64,000 nucleotides of DNA from Flavobacterium sp. Its GTDB lineage: Bacteria > Bacteroidota > Bacteroidia > Flavobacteriales > Flavobacteriaceae. Location of the stretch: assembly GCF_024710485.1 (NCBI RefSeq), contig NZ_JANJUQ010000041.1:24439-88438 (forward strand), read 5' to 3'. Below, piece by piece: positions 26,426 to 36,152 of this stretch; positions within the stretch are counted from its first letter, which is position 1, and each line of letters starts with the position of its first letter. The notes below the pieces were generated by a model. It was not told the DNA's origin, ran no database searches, and worked only from the letters and a program-made list of their open reading frames with translations. The translations under genes and the position numbers were made by a program.

Positions 26426-27760
26426 ATGACCTGGGAACAATTGCTCTCTCTAAAACGCCAAGGCGATACCGGTAAACGTTTACGCATCGAACAAGACGAC
26501 ACCCGTCTCGGCTTTGAAGTGGATTACGATCGTATTATTTTCTCTTCAGCCTTTCGCAGTTTGCAAGACAAAACCCAAGTCATTCCGCTATCGAAAACTG
26601 ATTTTGTGCACACGCGTTTGACGCACAGTTTGGAAGTTTCCGTCGTTGGACGTTCCATCGGAAGACTGGTCGGCAAAAAAATCATAGAAAAGTATCCGTA
26701 TCTGAAAGAAGTACACGGCTATCATATGAACGATTTCGGAGCGATAGTCGCTGCCGCGGCTTTGGCTCATGATATCGGCAATCCGCCATTCGGCCATTCG
26801 GGAGAAAAAGCCATAGGCGAGTATTTTTCGATAGGAAAAGGCCAACAATACAAAGACCAATTAATGCCAAAACAATGGCAGGATTTAGTCGATTTTGAAG
26901 GCAACGCCAATGGTTTTTCCATCTTAACGGGTTCGCGTCCCGGGATTGAAGGCGGTTTGCGATTGTCCTATGCCACCCTTGGCGCTTTCACCAAATACCC
27001 GAAGGAAAGTCTGCCCAAAAAACCCACCAAAAACATCGCAGATAAAAAGTACGGTTTCTTCCAATCGGATGTGGCTTTCTTCAAGGAAGTCGCTGAAGAA
27101 TTGGGCATGATTCCCAACAAAACCGGTGAAGATGTTGGTTACGAACGCCATCCGTTGGCTTTTTTAGTCGAAGCGGCTGATGATATTTGCTACACCATTA
27201 TCGATTTTGAAGACGGCATCAATCTCGGCTTGGTTTCCGAAGATTACGCTTTGGAATACCTAATCAAATTGGTCAAAGACACTATCGATGCGGCGAAATA
27301 CCAATCGTTGACTACCAAAGAAGACCGAATTAGCTACTTGCGCGCTTTGGCTATCGGGAATTTGATTAACGATGCCGTTCGCGTGTTTATCGAAAATGAA
27401 GAAGCGATTTTACAAGGAAAATTCCACTTCGCCTTAACCGACAAAAGCAAGTACAAAGCGCAAATGGACGACATCATCAAATTGAGCGTCAAAAACATTT
27501 ACCAAAGTCGGGAAGTGATTGAAAAGGAACTCTCGGGCTACCAAATCATCAATAATTTACTCGATAAATTCATTACAGCCTACAACAATACTTATGATGG
27601 TAAAGCCACGAATTACGATAAGTTGTTAATGAAGATTTTACCCGAGAAACACCATTTGGAAAAAGAAAGTCTTTACGATCGATTGCTGCACATTTGCCAC
27701 TTCATCTCGATGCTCACCGATGGGAAAGCGGTGGAGTTGAACAAGATTGTGACGGCTTAA
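26426..27760 (+). CDS. dgt: Deoxyguanosinetriphosphate triphosphohydrolase-like protein
   Basis: HD-domain dNTPase that cleaves dGTP or other dNTPs to nucleoside and triphosphate. The 444-residue sequence has RLRIEQDDTRLGFEVDYDRII, RLTHSLEVSVVGR (first His of the HD site), AAALAHDIGNPPFGHSGE (His-Asp) and YERHPLAFLVEAADDICYTIIDFEDG (distal Asp). These are the dGTPase signatures. Together with nrdAB upstream it would balance dNTP pools. It is followed by a long palindromic element and the convergent dxs. Confidence 0.94.
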   Translation: MTWEQLLSLKRQGDTGKRLRIEQDDTRLGFEVDYDRIIFSSAFRSLQDKTQVIPLSKTDFVHTRLTHSLEVSVVGRSIGRLVGKKIIEKYPYLKEVHGYHMNDFGAIVAAAALAHDIGNPPFGHSGEKAIGEYFSIGKGQQYKDQLMPKQWQDLVDFEGNANGFSILTGSRPGIEGGLRLSYATLGAFTKYPKESLPKKPTKNIADKKYGFFQSDVAFFKEVAEELGMIPNKTGEDVGYERHPLAFLVEAADDICYTIIDFEDGINLGLVSEDYALEYLIKLVKDTIDAAKYQSLTTKEDRISYLRALAIGNLINDAVRVFIENEEAILQGKFHFALTDKSKYKAQMDDIIKLSVKNIYQSREVIEKELSGYQIINNLLDKFITAYNNTYDGKATNYDKLLMKILPEKHHLEKESLYDRLLHICHFISMLTDGKAVELNKIVTA

Positions 27761-27762
27761 TT

Positions 27763-27929
27763 TCACTTTTTGTCTTGACACAAAAAGTGACAAAAAAGTC
27801 AAGGCTCAGAATCTTCGGCGGTCAAATTTTTTCTCGAATCCTAAATAAAAAGAACTCGCTTTGCTCAGACAGCTTTTTATTTCACGGATTCTTCGAATAT
27901 TTGACACTCGCCTGCCAGATTCTGAGGCC
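27763..27929. repeat. Long palindromic element between dgt and dxs
   Basis: Two nested inverted structures. First, TCACTTTTTGT pairs with ACAAAAAGTGA (27763-27790). Second, GGCTCAGAATCT near 27803 pairs with AGATTCTGAGGCC near 27917, with TCGAATCCTAAATAAAAAG against CTTTTTATTTCACGGATTC inside. It has no coding content and differs in sequence from the TAGCCCCGAT family. It fills the space between two convergent genes and can act as a bidirectional terminator. Confidence 0.8.
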
Positions 27930-27956
27930 AAAAACCGCTTTATAGAATCAGCGTAG

Positions 27957-29744
27957 TTATTCGTCTTCTTCTAATACAGTGGAGAAAAGCGATTTCAATC
28001 CATCCACATCGATATTGCAGAATTGTTGCAACTCATCTACTGTGCCGTGTTCGATAAAATAATCGGGAACGCCACAAAGGAAAACTTCGTTCACGTAATC
28101 GTTTTTCGCTGCAAATTCAAGTATAGCGCTACCAAATCCGCCGGTGGTTACACCATCTTCTACAGTGATAATTGTTGAGAATTTATCGCAAATCTTATGG
28201 AGTTTCTTTTCGTCTAAAGGCTTGACAAACCCAAAATGATAGTGCGCAAAATGGCCGGCGTCTTCTATCTCAGCCAAAGCCGCTGCTACATTAGTCGCAA
28301 TCGTTCCGGTGGATAAAATGGCGACTTTTTTGCCTTTTTTGAGTTTTTGCGCTTTTCTCATTTCAATTTTTTGGAAATTGCTCGGGAATTTCCAGTCGGC
28401 ATTTTTACCTCTGCCTCGCGGATACCGAATGGCAATCGGATGTTTCAATCCTAAAGAAGCCGTATATAGGATGTTTTGCAAATCGATTTCATCTTTAGGC
28501 GCATAAATCATTAGGTTCGGAATACAACGCAAATAGGCGATGTCAAAAACCCCGTGATGGGTGGCTCCGTCTTCTCCCACTAAACCGGCGCGGTCTAGAC
28601 AAAAAATTACCGGTAGGTTTTGCAAGGCTACATCGTGTATCACTTGGTCATAAGCACGTTGCAGGAACGTCGAATAAATGTTGCAAAAAACCACCATGCC
28701 TTGCGTAGCCATTCCGGCAGCTAAGGTTACGGCGTGTTGTTCAGCAATCCCAACATCAAAAGCGCGATTTGGGAATGCTTCCATCATAAACTTCATCGAA
28801 CTTCCGCTGGGCATAGCCGGCGTAATCCCAATTATTTTAGGGTTGTTTTTAGCCAGTTCAACCAAAGTCAACCCAAAAACATCTTGGAATTTCGGTGGTA
28901 AATGTTCCTCGGATTTTTTGATAATTTCTCCGGTAGCGGCATCAAATTTACCCGGTGCGTGGTATTTCACTTGGTCTTCTTCGGCTTGTTGTAAGCCTTT
29001 GCCTTTGGTGGTTATGATGTGTAAAAACTTCGGTCCTTTGACTTTTTTGAGTCGCTCCAACTCTTTGATTAGCGTTGGCAAATCGTGACCGTCAATCGGA
29101 CCCGAATAGTCGAAGTTTAACGATTTAATCATGTTGTTTTGCTTCGGGTTTTTACCTTCTTTGACTGCGGTTAAGTAGTTCTTTAAGGCGCCAACGCTCG
29201 GGTCAATGCCGATAGCATTGTCGTTTAAAATTACCAGCAAATCTGCATCGGTCACGCCGGCATGATTTAATCCTTCAAAGGCCATTCCGCTGGCAATTGA
29301 TGCGTCACCTATTACGGCTATATGGTGTTTGTTTTCACCTTTAAGCTGGGACGCAATCGCCATGCCCAAAGCCGCCGAAATGGAAGTAGAAGAATGGCCC
29401 ACACCAAAAGTATCATATACGCTTTCGCTTCGTTTCGGAAAACCTGAAAGACCGCCGAGTTGACGGTTGGTGTCGAATTTTGTTCGTCTTTCGGTTAAAA
29501 TTTTATGACCGTAAGCTTGATGTCCAACGTCCCAAACCAACAAATCTTCGGGTGTGTTGAACACGTAATGCAAGGCAATGGTCAATTCGACTACGCCCAA
29601 ACTAGCACCAAGATGGCCTTCTTTTACGGCAACAATATCAATGATAAATTCGCGTAACTCCTTGGCCAGTTGTGGCAATTGTGTTACATCGAGTTTTCTT
29701 AAATCCGATGGATTATTGATTTTTTCAAGCAATTCTTTCGACAT
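27957..29744 (-). CDS. dxs: 1-deoxy-D-xylulose-5-phosphate synthase
   Basis: Thiamine-diphosphate enzyme joining pyruvate and glyceraldehyde-3-phosphate in the MEP isoprenoid pathway. The 595-residue protein has GHLGASLGVVELTIALHYVF, DVGHQAYGHKILT, a TPP motif GDASIASGMAFEGLNHAG...NDN, and the transketolase Pyr domain AEQHAVTLAAGMA, then RAGLVGEDGATHHG. The ATG at 29744 gives the family N-terminus; an in-frame extension to 29915 runs into tadA on the other strand and is rejected. It is divergent from tadA, 37 bp apart. The TPP cofactor links it loosely to the thiamine riboswitch locus at 58.3 kb. Confidence 0.96.
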   Translation of the reverse strand: MSKELLEKINNPSDLRKLDVTQLPQLAKELREFIIDIVAVKEGHLGASLGVVELTIALHYVFNTPEDLLVWDVGHQAYGHKILTERRTKFDTNRQLGGLSGFPKRSESVYDTFGVGHSSTSISAALGMAIASQLKGENKHHIAVIGDASIASGMAFEGLNHAGVTDADLLVILNDNAIGIDPSVGALKNYLTAVKEGKNPKQNNMIKSLNFDYSGPIDGHDLPTLIKELERLKKVKGPKFLHIITTKGKGLQQAEEDQVKYHAPGKFDAATGEIIKKSEEHLPPKFQDVFGLTLVELAKNNPKIIGITPAMPSGSSMKFMMEAFPNRAFDVGIAEQHAVTLAAGMATQGMVVFCNIYSTFLQRAYDQVIHDVALQNLPVIFCLDRAGLVGEDGATHHGVFDIAYLRCIPNLMIYAPKDEIDLQNILYTASLGLKHPIAIRYPRGRGKNADWKFPSNFQKIEMRKAQKLKKGKKVAILSTGTIATNVAAALAEIEDAGHFAHYHFGFVKPLDEKKLHKICDKFSTIITVEDGVTTGGFGSAILEFAAKNDYVNEVFLCGVPDYFIEHGTVDELQQFCNIDVDGLKSLFSTVLEEDE

Positions 29745-29781
29745 GCCACAAAGGTACGAATTGAAATTGTATTTTTGTTTT

Positions 29782-30225
29782 ATGGAAAATCCTTTCACCG
29801 ACGAGTATTTTATGAAGAAAGCCTTGCAGGAAGCCGAAATGGCTTTTGAAAAAGGCGAAATTCCCGTGGGTGCCGTTATTGTAATCGATAACAAAGTGAT
29901 TGCCCGCAGCCACAATCTTACCGAAATGCTACACGATGTAACCGCTCATGCCGAGATGCAAGCCATTACTTCAGCGGCTAATTTTATCGGCGGCAAATAC
30001 CTCAAAGGCTGCACCTTGTATGTTACTTTAGAACCTTGCCAGATGTGTGCCGGTGCTTTGTATTGGAGCCAAATTTCCAAAGTGGTTTTCGGCGCTTCTG
30101 ATGAGCAACGCGGTTTTCAAAAATTAGGCACCCAATTGCATCCCAAAACCCAGGTCGTTAAAGGCGTTTTAGCCCAAGAGGCAGCCGATTTGATGGTCAG
30201 ATTTTTTGCATCCAAACGCAACTAA
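29782..30225 (+). CDS. tadA: tRNA-specific adenosine deaminase TadA
   Basis: Converts adenosine-34 to inosine in the tRNA-Arg anticodon. The 147-residue protein shows HAEMQ (His56, Glu58 catalytic) and PCQMCAGAL (Cys86, Cys89) as the zinc site, plus EIPVGAVIV and ASDEQRG typical of TadA. The ATG at 29782 is chosen; an upstream in-frame extension overlaps dxs and has no family likeness. Promoter elements were not resolved in the short divergent gap. Confidence 0.94.
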   Translation: MENPFTDEYFMKKALQEAEMAFEKGEIPVGAVIVIDNKVIARSHNLTEMLHDVTAHAEMQAITSAANFIGGKYLKGCTLYVTLEPCQMCAGALYWSQISKVVFGASDEQRGFQKLGTQLHPKTQVVKGVLAQEAADLMVRFFASKRN

Positions 30226-30354
30226 AAAATTCAGAAAAATATTCTTAAAAAATTATTCATAACGTAAATACTATTTTAATAACTTTAGCGTTATGATGCT
30301 AATTGGAGCAAAATTCCAAGGCAAAAGTTCTAACAAATAATTCCTTTTAAAACG

Positions 30355-33300
30355 ATGAAAACCAGCAAGATTCTAGGTTTGCTTGTTGCCATGTTACTGT
30401 GGCAATCCTGTTCTAAAAAATCGGCTTCCGATTTTGATTCAGATCCCTCTCTTTACAAAGATTACATTACAGGATTTTCATCGGGCTTTGTCTCGGTCAA
30501 CTCCGACTTCAGGGTACAGTTGGCCTTCAACAAAAGCGATTGGAAACCCAATCAGGAATTAGACAGCGATTTGTTTGACGTTTCTCCAAGTGTGAGTGGT
30601 AAAGTGGTTGCCTTGTCACCCAACACTATTGCTTTTATTCCCAACGAAAAATTAGAGCAAAATACGCTCTATCAAATTACGTTACGCCTTTCGGACATTA
30701 CCAATAAAGTGCCGAAGGATTTAGCCAATTTCAATTTTTCTGTCAAAACCATTAAGCAAGATTTTATCGTCAACACCCAAGATTTGCAATCGTACAGCAA
30801 AGATTGGTACTACTTGAACGGTAATTTAAAAACCGCCGATAACCTTACGTTAGAAGAAGCCCAAAAAATTATTGAGGTTACACAAAACGATAAAAAACTC
30901 AAAATCAAATTCGACAAAGCTTTGAGTACGAGTACCGATTTTAAATTTATGATCGACAGTATTCAGCGTTTTGATGACGACAGTGAGATTTTTATCAACT
31001 GGGATGGCGATGCGGTTGACATTGACCAAAAAGGCGTGACCAAATTTCCAATTCCGGGTAAAAACCAGTTTAAAGTCTTGAAGATTGAAGTAGGCGATGC
31101 CAACAACCAATCGGTGCTGATTAATTTTTCCGATCCGCTAAAAAAAGACCAAGATTTCAAAGGATTAGTGGCCATCGAAAACACCAACAACCTCAAGTTT
31201 GCCACGATGGGGAATGTTTTAAAAGTGTTTTACAACAAAGAACCCGATTCCAAAGTCGACCGCGGTACTACTACCGCAACTGTCGATACGGCTATGGCTG
31301 CTGTTGACACTGCTGCTGTTGCTGTGGAAGAAATTGTGGAAGCCGTTGCTGCCGCTGAAACCGGATTTTCCGGAAGTAAATTAGTTGAAGTATTTCAGGG
31401 CATTGAAAACATCGACGGTTACAAGATGAAGCAAAACTACTCCGAAAAGTTGCTGTTTGAACAAGTAAAACCCGGCGTAAAATTGCTCAAAAGCGGTACG
31501 ATTTTACCGAGTTCTAACAATTTGAAAATCAATTTTGAAGCGGCGAATCTGAATGCTGTTGACGTGAAAGTCTTTAAAATTTACAAAAATAACATCCTAC
31601 AATTTTTGCAAGACAACAATCTCAACGGCACCGAAAACTTGCGCAGAGTGGGGCAATCGGTAGCCAAAACCAAAATCGAACTCAAGCAAAATAACCTTAT
31701 CGATTACACCAAGTGGAATACTTACGCTTTGGATTTGTCCAAGATTATCAAACCCGAACCGGGCGCCATTTATCGCGTTGAGTTTTCCTTTAAAAAAGAG
31801 TACTCGATGTACAAATGTACTTCGGTAAGTGCTGAAGACGACGAAGATTACAACAACGAAGAAGAGGATGAACCGGTAGCGGAAGACGATATCAATTACA
31901 GCAACAGTGGTTACGACTATTATTACGAACAAGACTACGAATGGCGCGAGCGACAAGATCCTTGCACTAACTATTATTTCTACAATACCAGAGTCGGAAC
32001 CAATATTTTGGCCTCCGATTTGGGTGTCATTGCTAAAAGGGGCACCGACAAATCTGTGGTGGTAGCTGTTAGTGATATTGTGACTACTGCTGCGGTTTCA
32101 GGCGCTACGGTGGATTTGTACAATTACCAACAACAACAAATTGCCGGTTCACAAACTGATGGCGATGGTTTGGCTTCTTTCCAATTGGAAAAATACGCCT
32201 ACTTTGCTATAGTAACCAAAGGCGATCAAAGTACTTATGTCAAGTTAGACGATGAGCTGTCATTGTCGTTGAGTAATTTTGATGTGTCAGGCGAAACCCT
32301 GCAAAAAGGCATCAAAGGTTATATCTACGGAGAAAGAGGTGTTTGGCGTCCGGGCGATACCGTGTATCTGTCTTTTATCTTAAACGATAACGCGAACAAA
32401 TTGCCGGCTTCGCATCCGATTAAATTAAAACTGAACGATCCTAAAGGCAAGACGGTTTACGAAGCAGTACAAAAACTGAACGATTTAAACCATTACAAAT
32501 TCGTCATTCCAACTGAAACCAGCGACATCACCGGAAATTGGGAAGCCGTGGTAAGTGTCGGCGGCGCGCGATTTTACAAAAGCATCAAAATCGAAACCAT
32601 CAAACCGAATCGATTAAAAATTAAAAACAGTTTTAACGAGTCGGTGCTTTCGGCCAATAAAGAAAACATCAACAACATGCAGGTTTTGTGGTTACACGGC
32701 GCTGTGGCTAAGGATTTAAAAACCGAAGTGCAAGCGAAGTTTTCACAACAACTCACCACTTTTAAAGGATTTGCCAACTATGTTTTCGACGATCCGACAC
32801 GTAGATTTTATACCGAAGAAATCAACATTTTCTCCGGCAAAGTCGATGGTAACGGACGTGCTTCTATTCCGATTAAACCGAACATTGAAGGCCAAGCGCC
32901 GGGAATGTTGCGCGCCGCTTTCATTACCAAAGTATATGAAAACGGCGGCGATGTGAGTACCGATGTAGCTTCCACCAACTATTCGCCTTACACTACTTAT
33001 GTCGGTATCAAATCGCCCGAACCCAACAAATACGGGATGATTGAAACCGGGAGGGCTAACCGATTTGACATAGTTACGCTAAGTGAAACCGGTCGTCCGC
33101 GTGCTGTGAGAAATTTACAAGTTAGTGTGTACCGAATGGAATCGCGTTGGTGGTGGGATGCCTCTAACGATGATTTGTCCAGTTACAATACTTCTAATGC
33201 CACTATTGCTTACAAAAACTTTTTTATCAATACCGATGCATCGGGCAGAGGCAGCGTGTCTTTTGTAGTGCCGGATGACGAATGGGGTAATTATTTGGTA

Positions 33301-36000
33301 CGTGTAACCGATCCGAATGACGGGCACGCTACAGGAGTCAGAGTCTATATCGATATGCCTTGGTGGTCGGCTAAATCCAGAAATACGGATGGTGAATCGG
33401 CTACAATGCTTCGTTTTTCTACCGATAAAACCAATTATGCGGTAGGCGATAAAGCCAAAATTTTCTTCCCGTCCAGCGAAGGCGGCAGGGCTATGATTTC
33501 CATTGAAAACGGCACCAAAGTATTGAAAACCATTTGGGCCAAAACCAAAAAAGGCGAAACCACAGTCGAGTTACCGATTACCGGAGAAATGGCGCCGAAT
33601 GTGTACATCAACATTTCCTTACTGCAACCGCATGCGTCTACCAAAAACGATTTGCCTATCCGCATGTACGGTATCGTTCCGATAGAAGTTATCGATAAAA
33701 ATACGGTATTAGAACCTGTACTCACCATGCCTGATGTGTTGCGTCCGGAGCAAACCATCAATGTTAAAGTCTCTGAAAAGAAAGGCAAAAAAATGACATA
33801 CACCATAGCTGTGGTGGATGAAGGATTGCTGGATTTAACCCGTTTCAAAACGCCGAATGCCTGGACCAGTTTCTACACCCGAGAAGCTTTAGGCGTAAGA
33901 ACTTGGGATGTTTATGATGATGTGATTGGCGCTTATGGCGGTAAAGTAAATCAGGTTTTCAGTATCGGTGGTGATGCCGATGCGGGAGGCGGAAAAGCCA
34001 AAAAAGCCAACCGTTTCAAACCGGTAGTTTTATATTATGGTCCGTTTGAATCAAACGGCAGTTCGAAGACTCACCAAATCAAGTTGCCGAAATACATTGG
34101 TTCTGTTCGCACTATGGTGGTAGCGGCCGATGCGAAAACCAGTGCTTACGGGATGGCGGAAAAAGCCACTCCGGTGAAAAGTCCGTTGATGATTTTGGCT
34201 TCTTTGCCACGAAAAATTTCGCCTTCTGAAAAAGTTACGTTACCGGTTACCTTGTTTGCAACCGAGAAATACATTAAAAATGTCACCTTGCAAATCAAAA
34301 CCAATAATAGTGTTAGGGTGATTGGTAAGTCGAGTCAAGTTATCAAGTTTACCGAACCCGATGAAAAAATGGGTTATTTTAATTTGGAAGTCGGAGCCAC
34401 TACCGGTATCGGCAAAATCGAAATTACCGCAGTTTCCGGCAAAGAAAAATCGACTTACGCTGTTGAGATTGATGTGACGAACCCGAATCCGGTGACGAAT
34501 GATTTTACCGATGTGGTGATTCCGCCGAACAGTTCCAAAACCATTAGTTGGAAAACCTTTGGCGTAAGTGGCAGCAACAAAGCCAAAATGGAAGTTTCCT
34601 CGTCGCCAACTGTTGATTTCAGTCGAAGATTGGATTACTTAATCCAGTACCCGCACGGTTGTGTAGAGCAAACTACTTCTTCCGTTTTCCCGCAATTGTA
34701 TTTGACAGAAGTAATGGACTTAGATGCGGTTCGCAAGCAAAATATCCAGAAAAATGTCATGGCCGGCATCAAGCGTTTGGGGAATTTCCAATTGCCTAAC
34801 GGAGGCTTGTCGTATTGGCCGGGCAATGTAGATGCCGATGATTGGGGTACTTCTTACGCCGGTCATTTCTTAATCGAAGCCGAGAAAAAAGGCTACGTTT
34901 TACCGATTAGTTTCAAATCGAAATGGTTGTCTTACCAACAAAAAGCAGCCAAACAATGGCGATTTGAAAAATCTTATGGCAACGATTTGGCCCAATCCTA
35001 CCGCTTGTACACTTTGGCTTTAGCCGGTGCACCCGATTTGGCTTCGATGAACAGATTGCGCGAAACAGTTGGTATTTCCAACGAAAGCAAATTGCGTTTG
35101 GCGGCTTGTTATGCCATGCTGAAACAAAATGCCGCCGGGATGTCGTTGTTGAGTAAATCTTTCATAGATGAACAAAACACCGAAGATGGCTACTACTATT
35201 ACTACTACGGTTCCGCCGAGAGAAACAGGGCTATGGCTTTAGAAACGCTGATTTTGTTAGGCCAAAAACAAAAGGCCTTTGCCATGGCTACCAAATTGGC
35301 TAAAAATTTATCGAGCAAACAATGGATGAGCACCCAAACCACGGCTTATGGGTTGTATGCAATGGCCAAATTCGCCAAATCCAACGGCAGTAAAGGTGTT
35401 TCCGTTCAGTTCACCAACAATGGCAAAACCGAAGTGATTGCAACCGATAAAACGGTAGCCCAAAGAACCTTGTCGGTGAAAATGGGCAGCAATTCGGTTA
35501 CACTTAAAAACAATAAGAAGAACAATTTGTTTGTTCGTATCCTGAATAGCGGTATTCTTCCGGTAGGCAGTGAAAAACCGATGCAGCAAAATGTGTCGGC
35601 CGGTTTGGTTTTCAAAGACCGAAAAGGCAAAGTGATTTCGGTGTCGAAAATCGCCCAAGGAACCGAGTTCTACGCCGAGGTTACGCTAACCAACCGCAAG
35701 AACGAAAGAGTGGAAAATATTGCGCTATCGCAAATAGTACCGTCAGGGTTTGAAATAGTCAACACCCGTTACACAGATTTTGGCAGTGCCACCGACAATG
35801 TAGCCGATTACATTGACATCCGCGACGACCGAGCCAATTATTATTTCAGTTTGAAGCCTTCGGAAACCCGACAGTTTAAAATCCTATTGAACGCTTCGTA
35901 TTTAGGGAAATACTATTTGCCGGGCTTGCAATGCGAAGCCATGTATGACAACGAGTTCATAGCGCGTACTAAAGGACAATGGGTAGAAGTGGTGAAATAA
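30355..36000 (+). CDS. Alpha-2-macroglobulin family lipoprotein with thioester
   Basis: An 1881-residue envelope protein thought to trap proteases that breach the outer membrane. A lipobox-like end at Cys19 (LWQSC) implies lipidation. Macroglobulin-like domains follow, including GYIYGERGVWRPGDTVYLS (MG2-like), then YTIAVVDEGLLDLTRF. The thioester motif PHGCVEQTTSS is intact at Cys1436-Gln1439. Two insertions look unusual: an Ala/Val/Thr-rich tract near residues 304-336 and an acidic Tyr-rich tract near 490-535. It is followed by penicillin-binding protein 1C, the same pairing as in proteobacteria. Confidence 0.93.
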   Translation: MKTSKILGLLVAMLLWQSCSKKSASDFDSDPSLYKDYITGFSSGFVSVNSDFRVQLAFNKSDWKPNQELDSDLFDVSPSVSGKVVALSPNTIAFIPNEKLEQNTLYQITLRLSDITNKVPKDLANFNFSVKTIKQDFIVNTQDLQSYSKDWYYLNGNLKTADNLTLEEAQKIIEVTQNDKKLKIKFDKALSTSTDFKFMIDSIQRFDDDSEIFINWDGDAVDIDQKGVTKFPIPGKNQFKVLKIEVGDANNQSVLINFSDPLKKDQDFKGLVAIENTNNLKFATMGNVLKVFYNKEPDSKVDRGTTTATVDTAMAAVDTAAVAVEEIVEAVAAAETGFSGSKLVEVFQGIENIDGYKMKQNYSEKLLFEQVKPGVKLLKSGTILPSSNNLKINFEAANLNAVDVKVFKIYKNNILQFLQDNNLNGTENLRRVGQSVAKTKIELKQNNLIDYTKWNTYALDLSKIIKPEPGAIYRVEFSFKKEYSMYKCTSVSAEDDEDYNNEEEDEPVAEDDINYSNSGYDYYYEQDYEWRERQDPCTNYYFYNTRVGTNILASDLGVIAKRGTDKSVVVAVSDIVTTAAVSGATVDLYNYQQQQIAGSQTDGDGLASFQLEKYAYFAIVTKGDQSTYVKLDDELSLSLSNFDVSGETLQKGIKGYIYGERGVWRPGDTVYLSFILNDNANKLPASHPIKLKLNDPKGKTVYEAVQKLNDLNHYKFVIPTETSDITGNWEAVVSVGGARFYKSIKIETIKPNRLKIKNSFNESVLSANKENINNMQVLWLHGAVAKDLKTEVQAKFSQQLTTFKGFANYVFDDPTRRFYTEEINIFSGKVDGNGRASIPIKPNIEGQAPGMLRAAFITKVYENGGDVSTDVASTNYSPYTTYVGIKSPEPNKYGMIETGRANRFDIVTLSETGRPRAVRNLQVSVYRMESRWWWDASNDDLSSYNTSNATIAYKNFFINTDASGRGSVSFVVPDDEWGNYLVRVTDPNDGHATGVRVYIDMPWWSAKSRNTDGESATMLRFSTDKTNYAVGDKAKIFFPSSEGGRAMISIENGTKVLKTIWAKTKKGETTVELPITGEMAPNVYINISLLQPHASTKNDLPIRMYGIVPIEVIDKNTVLEPVLTMPDVLRPEQTINVKVSEKKGKKMTYTIAVVDEGLLDLTRFKTPNAWTSFYTREALGVRTWDVYDDVIGAYGGKVNQVFSIGGDADAGGGKAKKANRFKPVVLYYGPFESNGSSKTHQIKLPKYIGSVRTMVVAADAKTSAYGMAEKATPVKSPLMILASLPRKISPSEKVTLPVTLFATEKYIKNVTLQIKTNNSVRVIGKSSQVIKFTEPDEKMGYFNLEVGATTGIGKIEITAVSGKEKSTYAVEIDVTNPNPVTNDFTDVVIPPNSSKTISWKTFGVSGSNKAKMEVSSSPTVDFSRRLDYLIQYPHGCVEQTTSSVFPQLYLTEVMDLDAVRKQNIQKNVMAGIKRLGNFQLPNGGLSYWPGNVDADDWGTSYAGHFLIEAEKKGYVLPISFKSKWLSYQQKAAKQWRFEKSYGNDLAQSYRLYTLALAGAPDLASMNRLRETVGISNESKLRLAACYAMLKQNAAGMSLLSKSFIDEQNTEDGYYYYYYGSAERNRAMALETLILLGQKQKAFAMATKLAKNLSSKQWMSTQTTAYGLYAMAKFAKSNGSKGVSVQFTNNGKTEVIATDKTVAQRTLSVKMGSNSVTLKNNKKNNLFVRILNSGILPVGSEKPMQQNVSAGLVFKDRKGKVISVSKIAQGTEFYAEVTLTNRKNERVENIALSQIVPSGFEIVNTRYTDFGSATDNVADYIDIRDDRANYYFSLKPSETRQFKILLNASYLGKYYLPGLQCEAMYDNEFIARTKGQWVEVVK

Positions 36001-36041
36001 ATTTAGGAGCGAAGCGTTCGGGAATTATCGGTAAACCGTGT

Positions 36042-36123
36042 TCCCGCTTTTCGTTCCAATTTTTAGATTGTCCTACCGCTACGCTGCAGGACAATCTAAA
36101 AATTTCCACTACAATCGGGGCTA
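36042..36123 (-). repeat. Dispersed hairpin element with a 17-bp perfect stem
   Basis: Read on the minus strand, it starts TAGCCCCGATTGTAGTGGAAA and ends AAAAGCGGGAA. Inside is a perfect inverted repeat, AATTTTTAGATTGTCCT (36058-36074) with its complement at 36088-36104. It lies between the A2M gene and pbpC and could end transcription or isolate the two genes. Confidence 0.78.
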
Positions 36124-36152
36124 TTGAATAAACCATTTGAATTTTTGCCATC

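Noticed and set aside
28678..29088. 136-codon plus-strand frame across dxs
   Set aside because: Antisense shadow; composition and lack of motifs argue against a gene.
29578..29781. Longer N-terminus for tadA
   Set aside because: Overlaps dxs on the other strand; the TadA family begins at 29782.
29745..29915. Longer N-terminus for dxs
   Set aside because: Extension lies antisense to tadA, has no family similarity, and the ATG at 29744 gives the standard start.
36001..36152. Small gene between A2M and pbpC
   Set aside because: The region is a hairpin repeat element with a 17-bp perfect stem and no coding frame.
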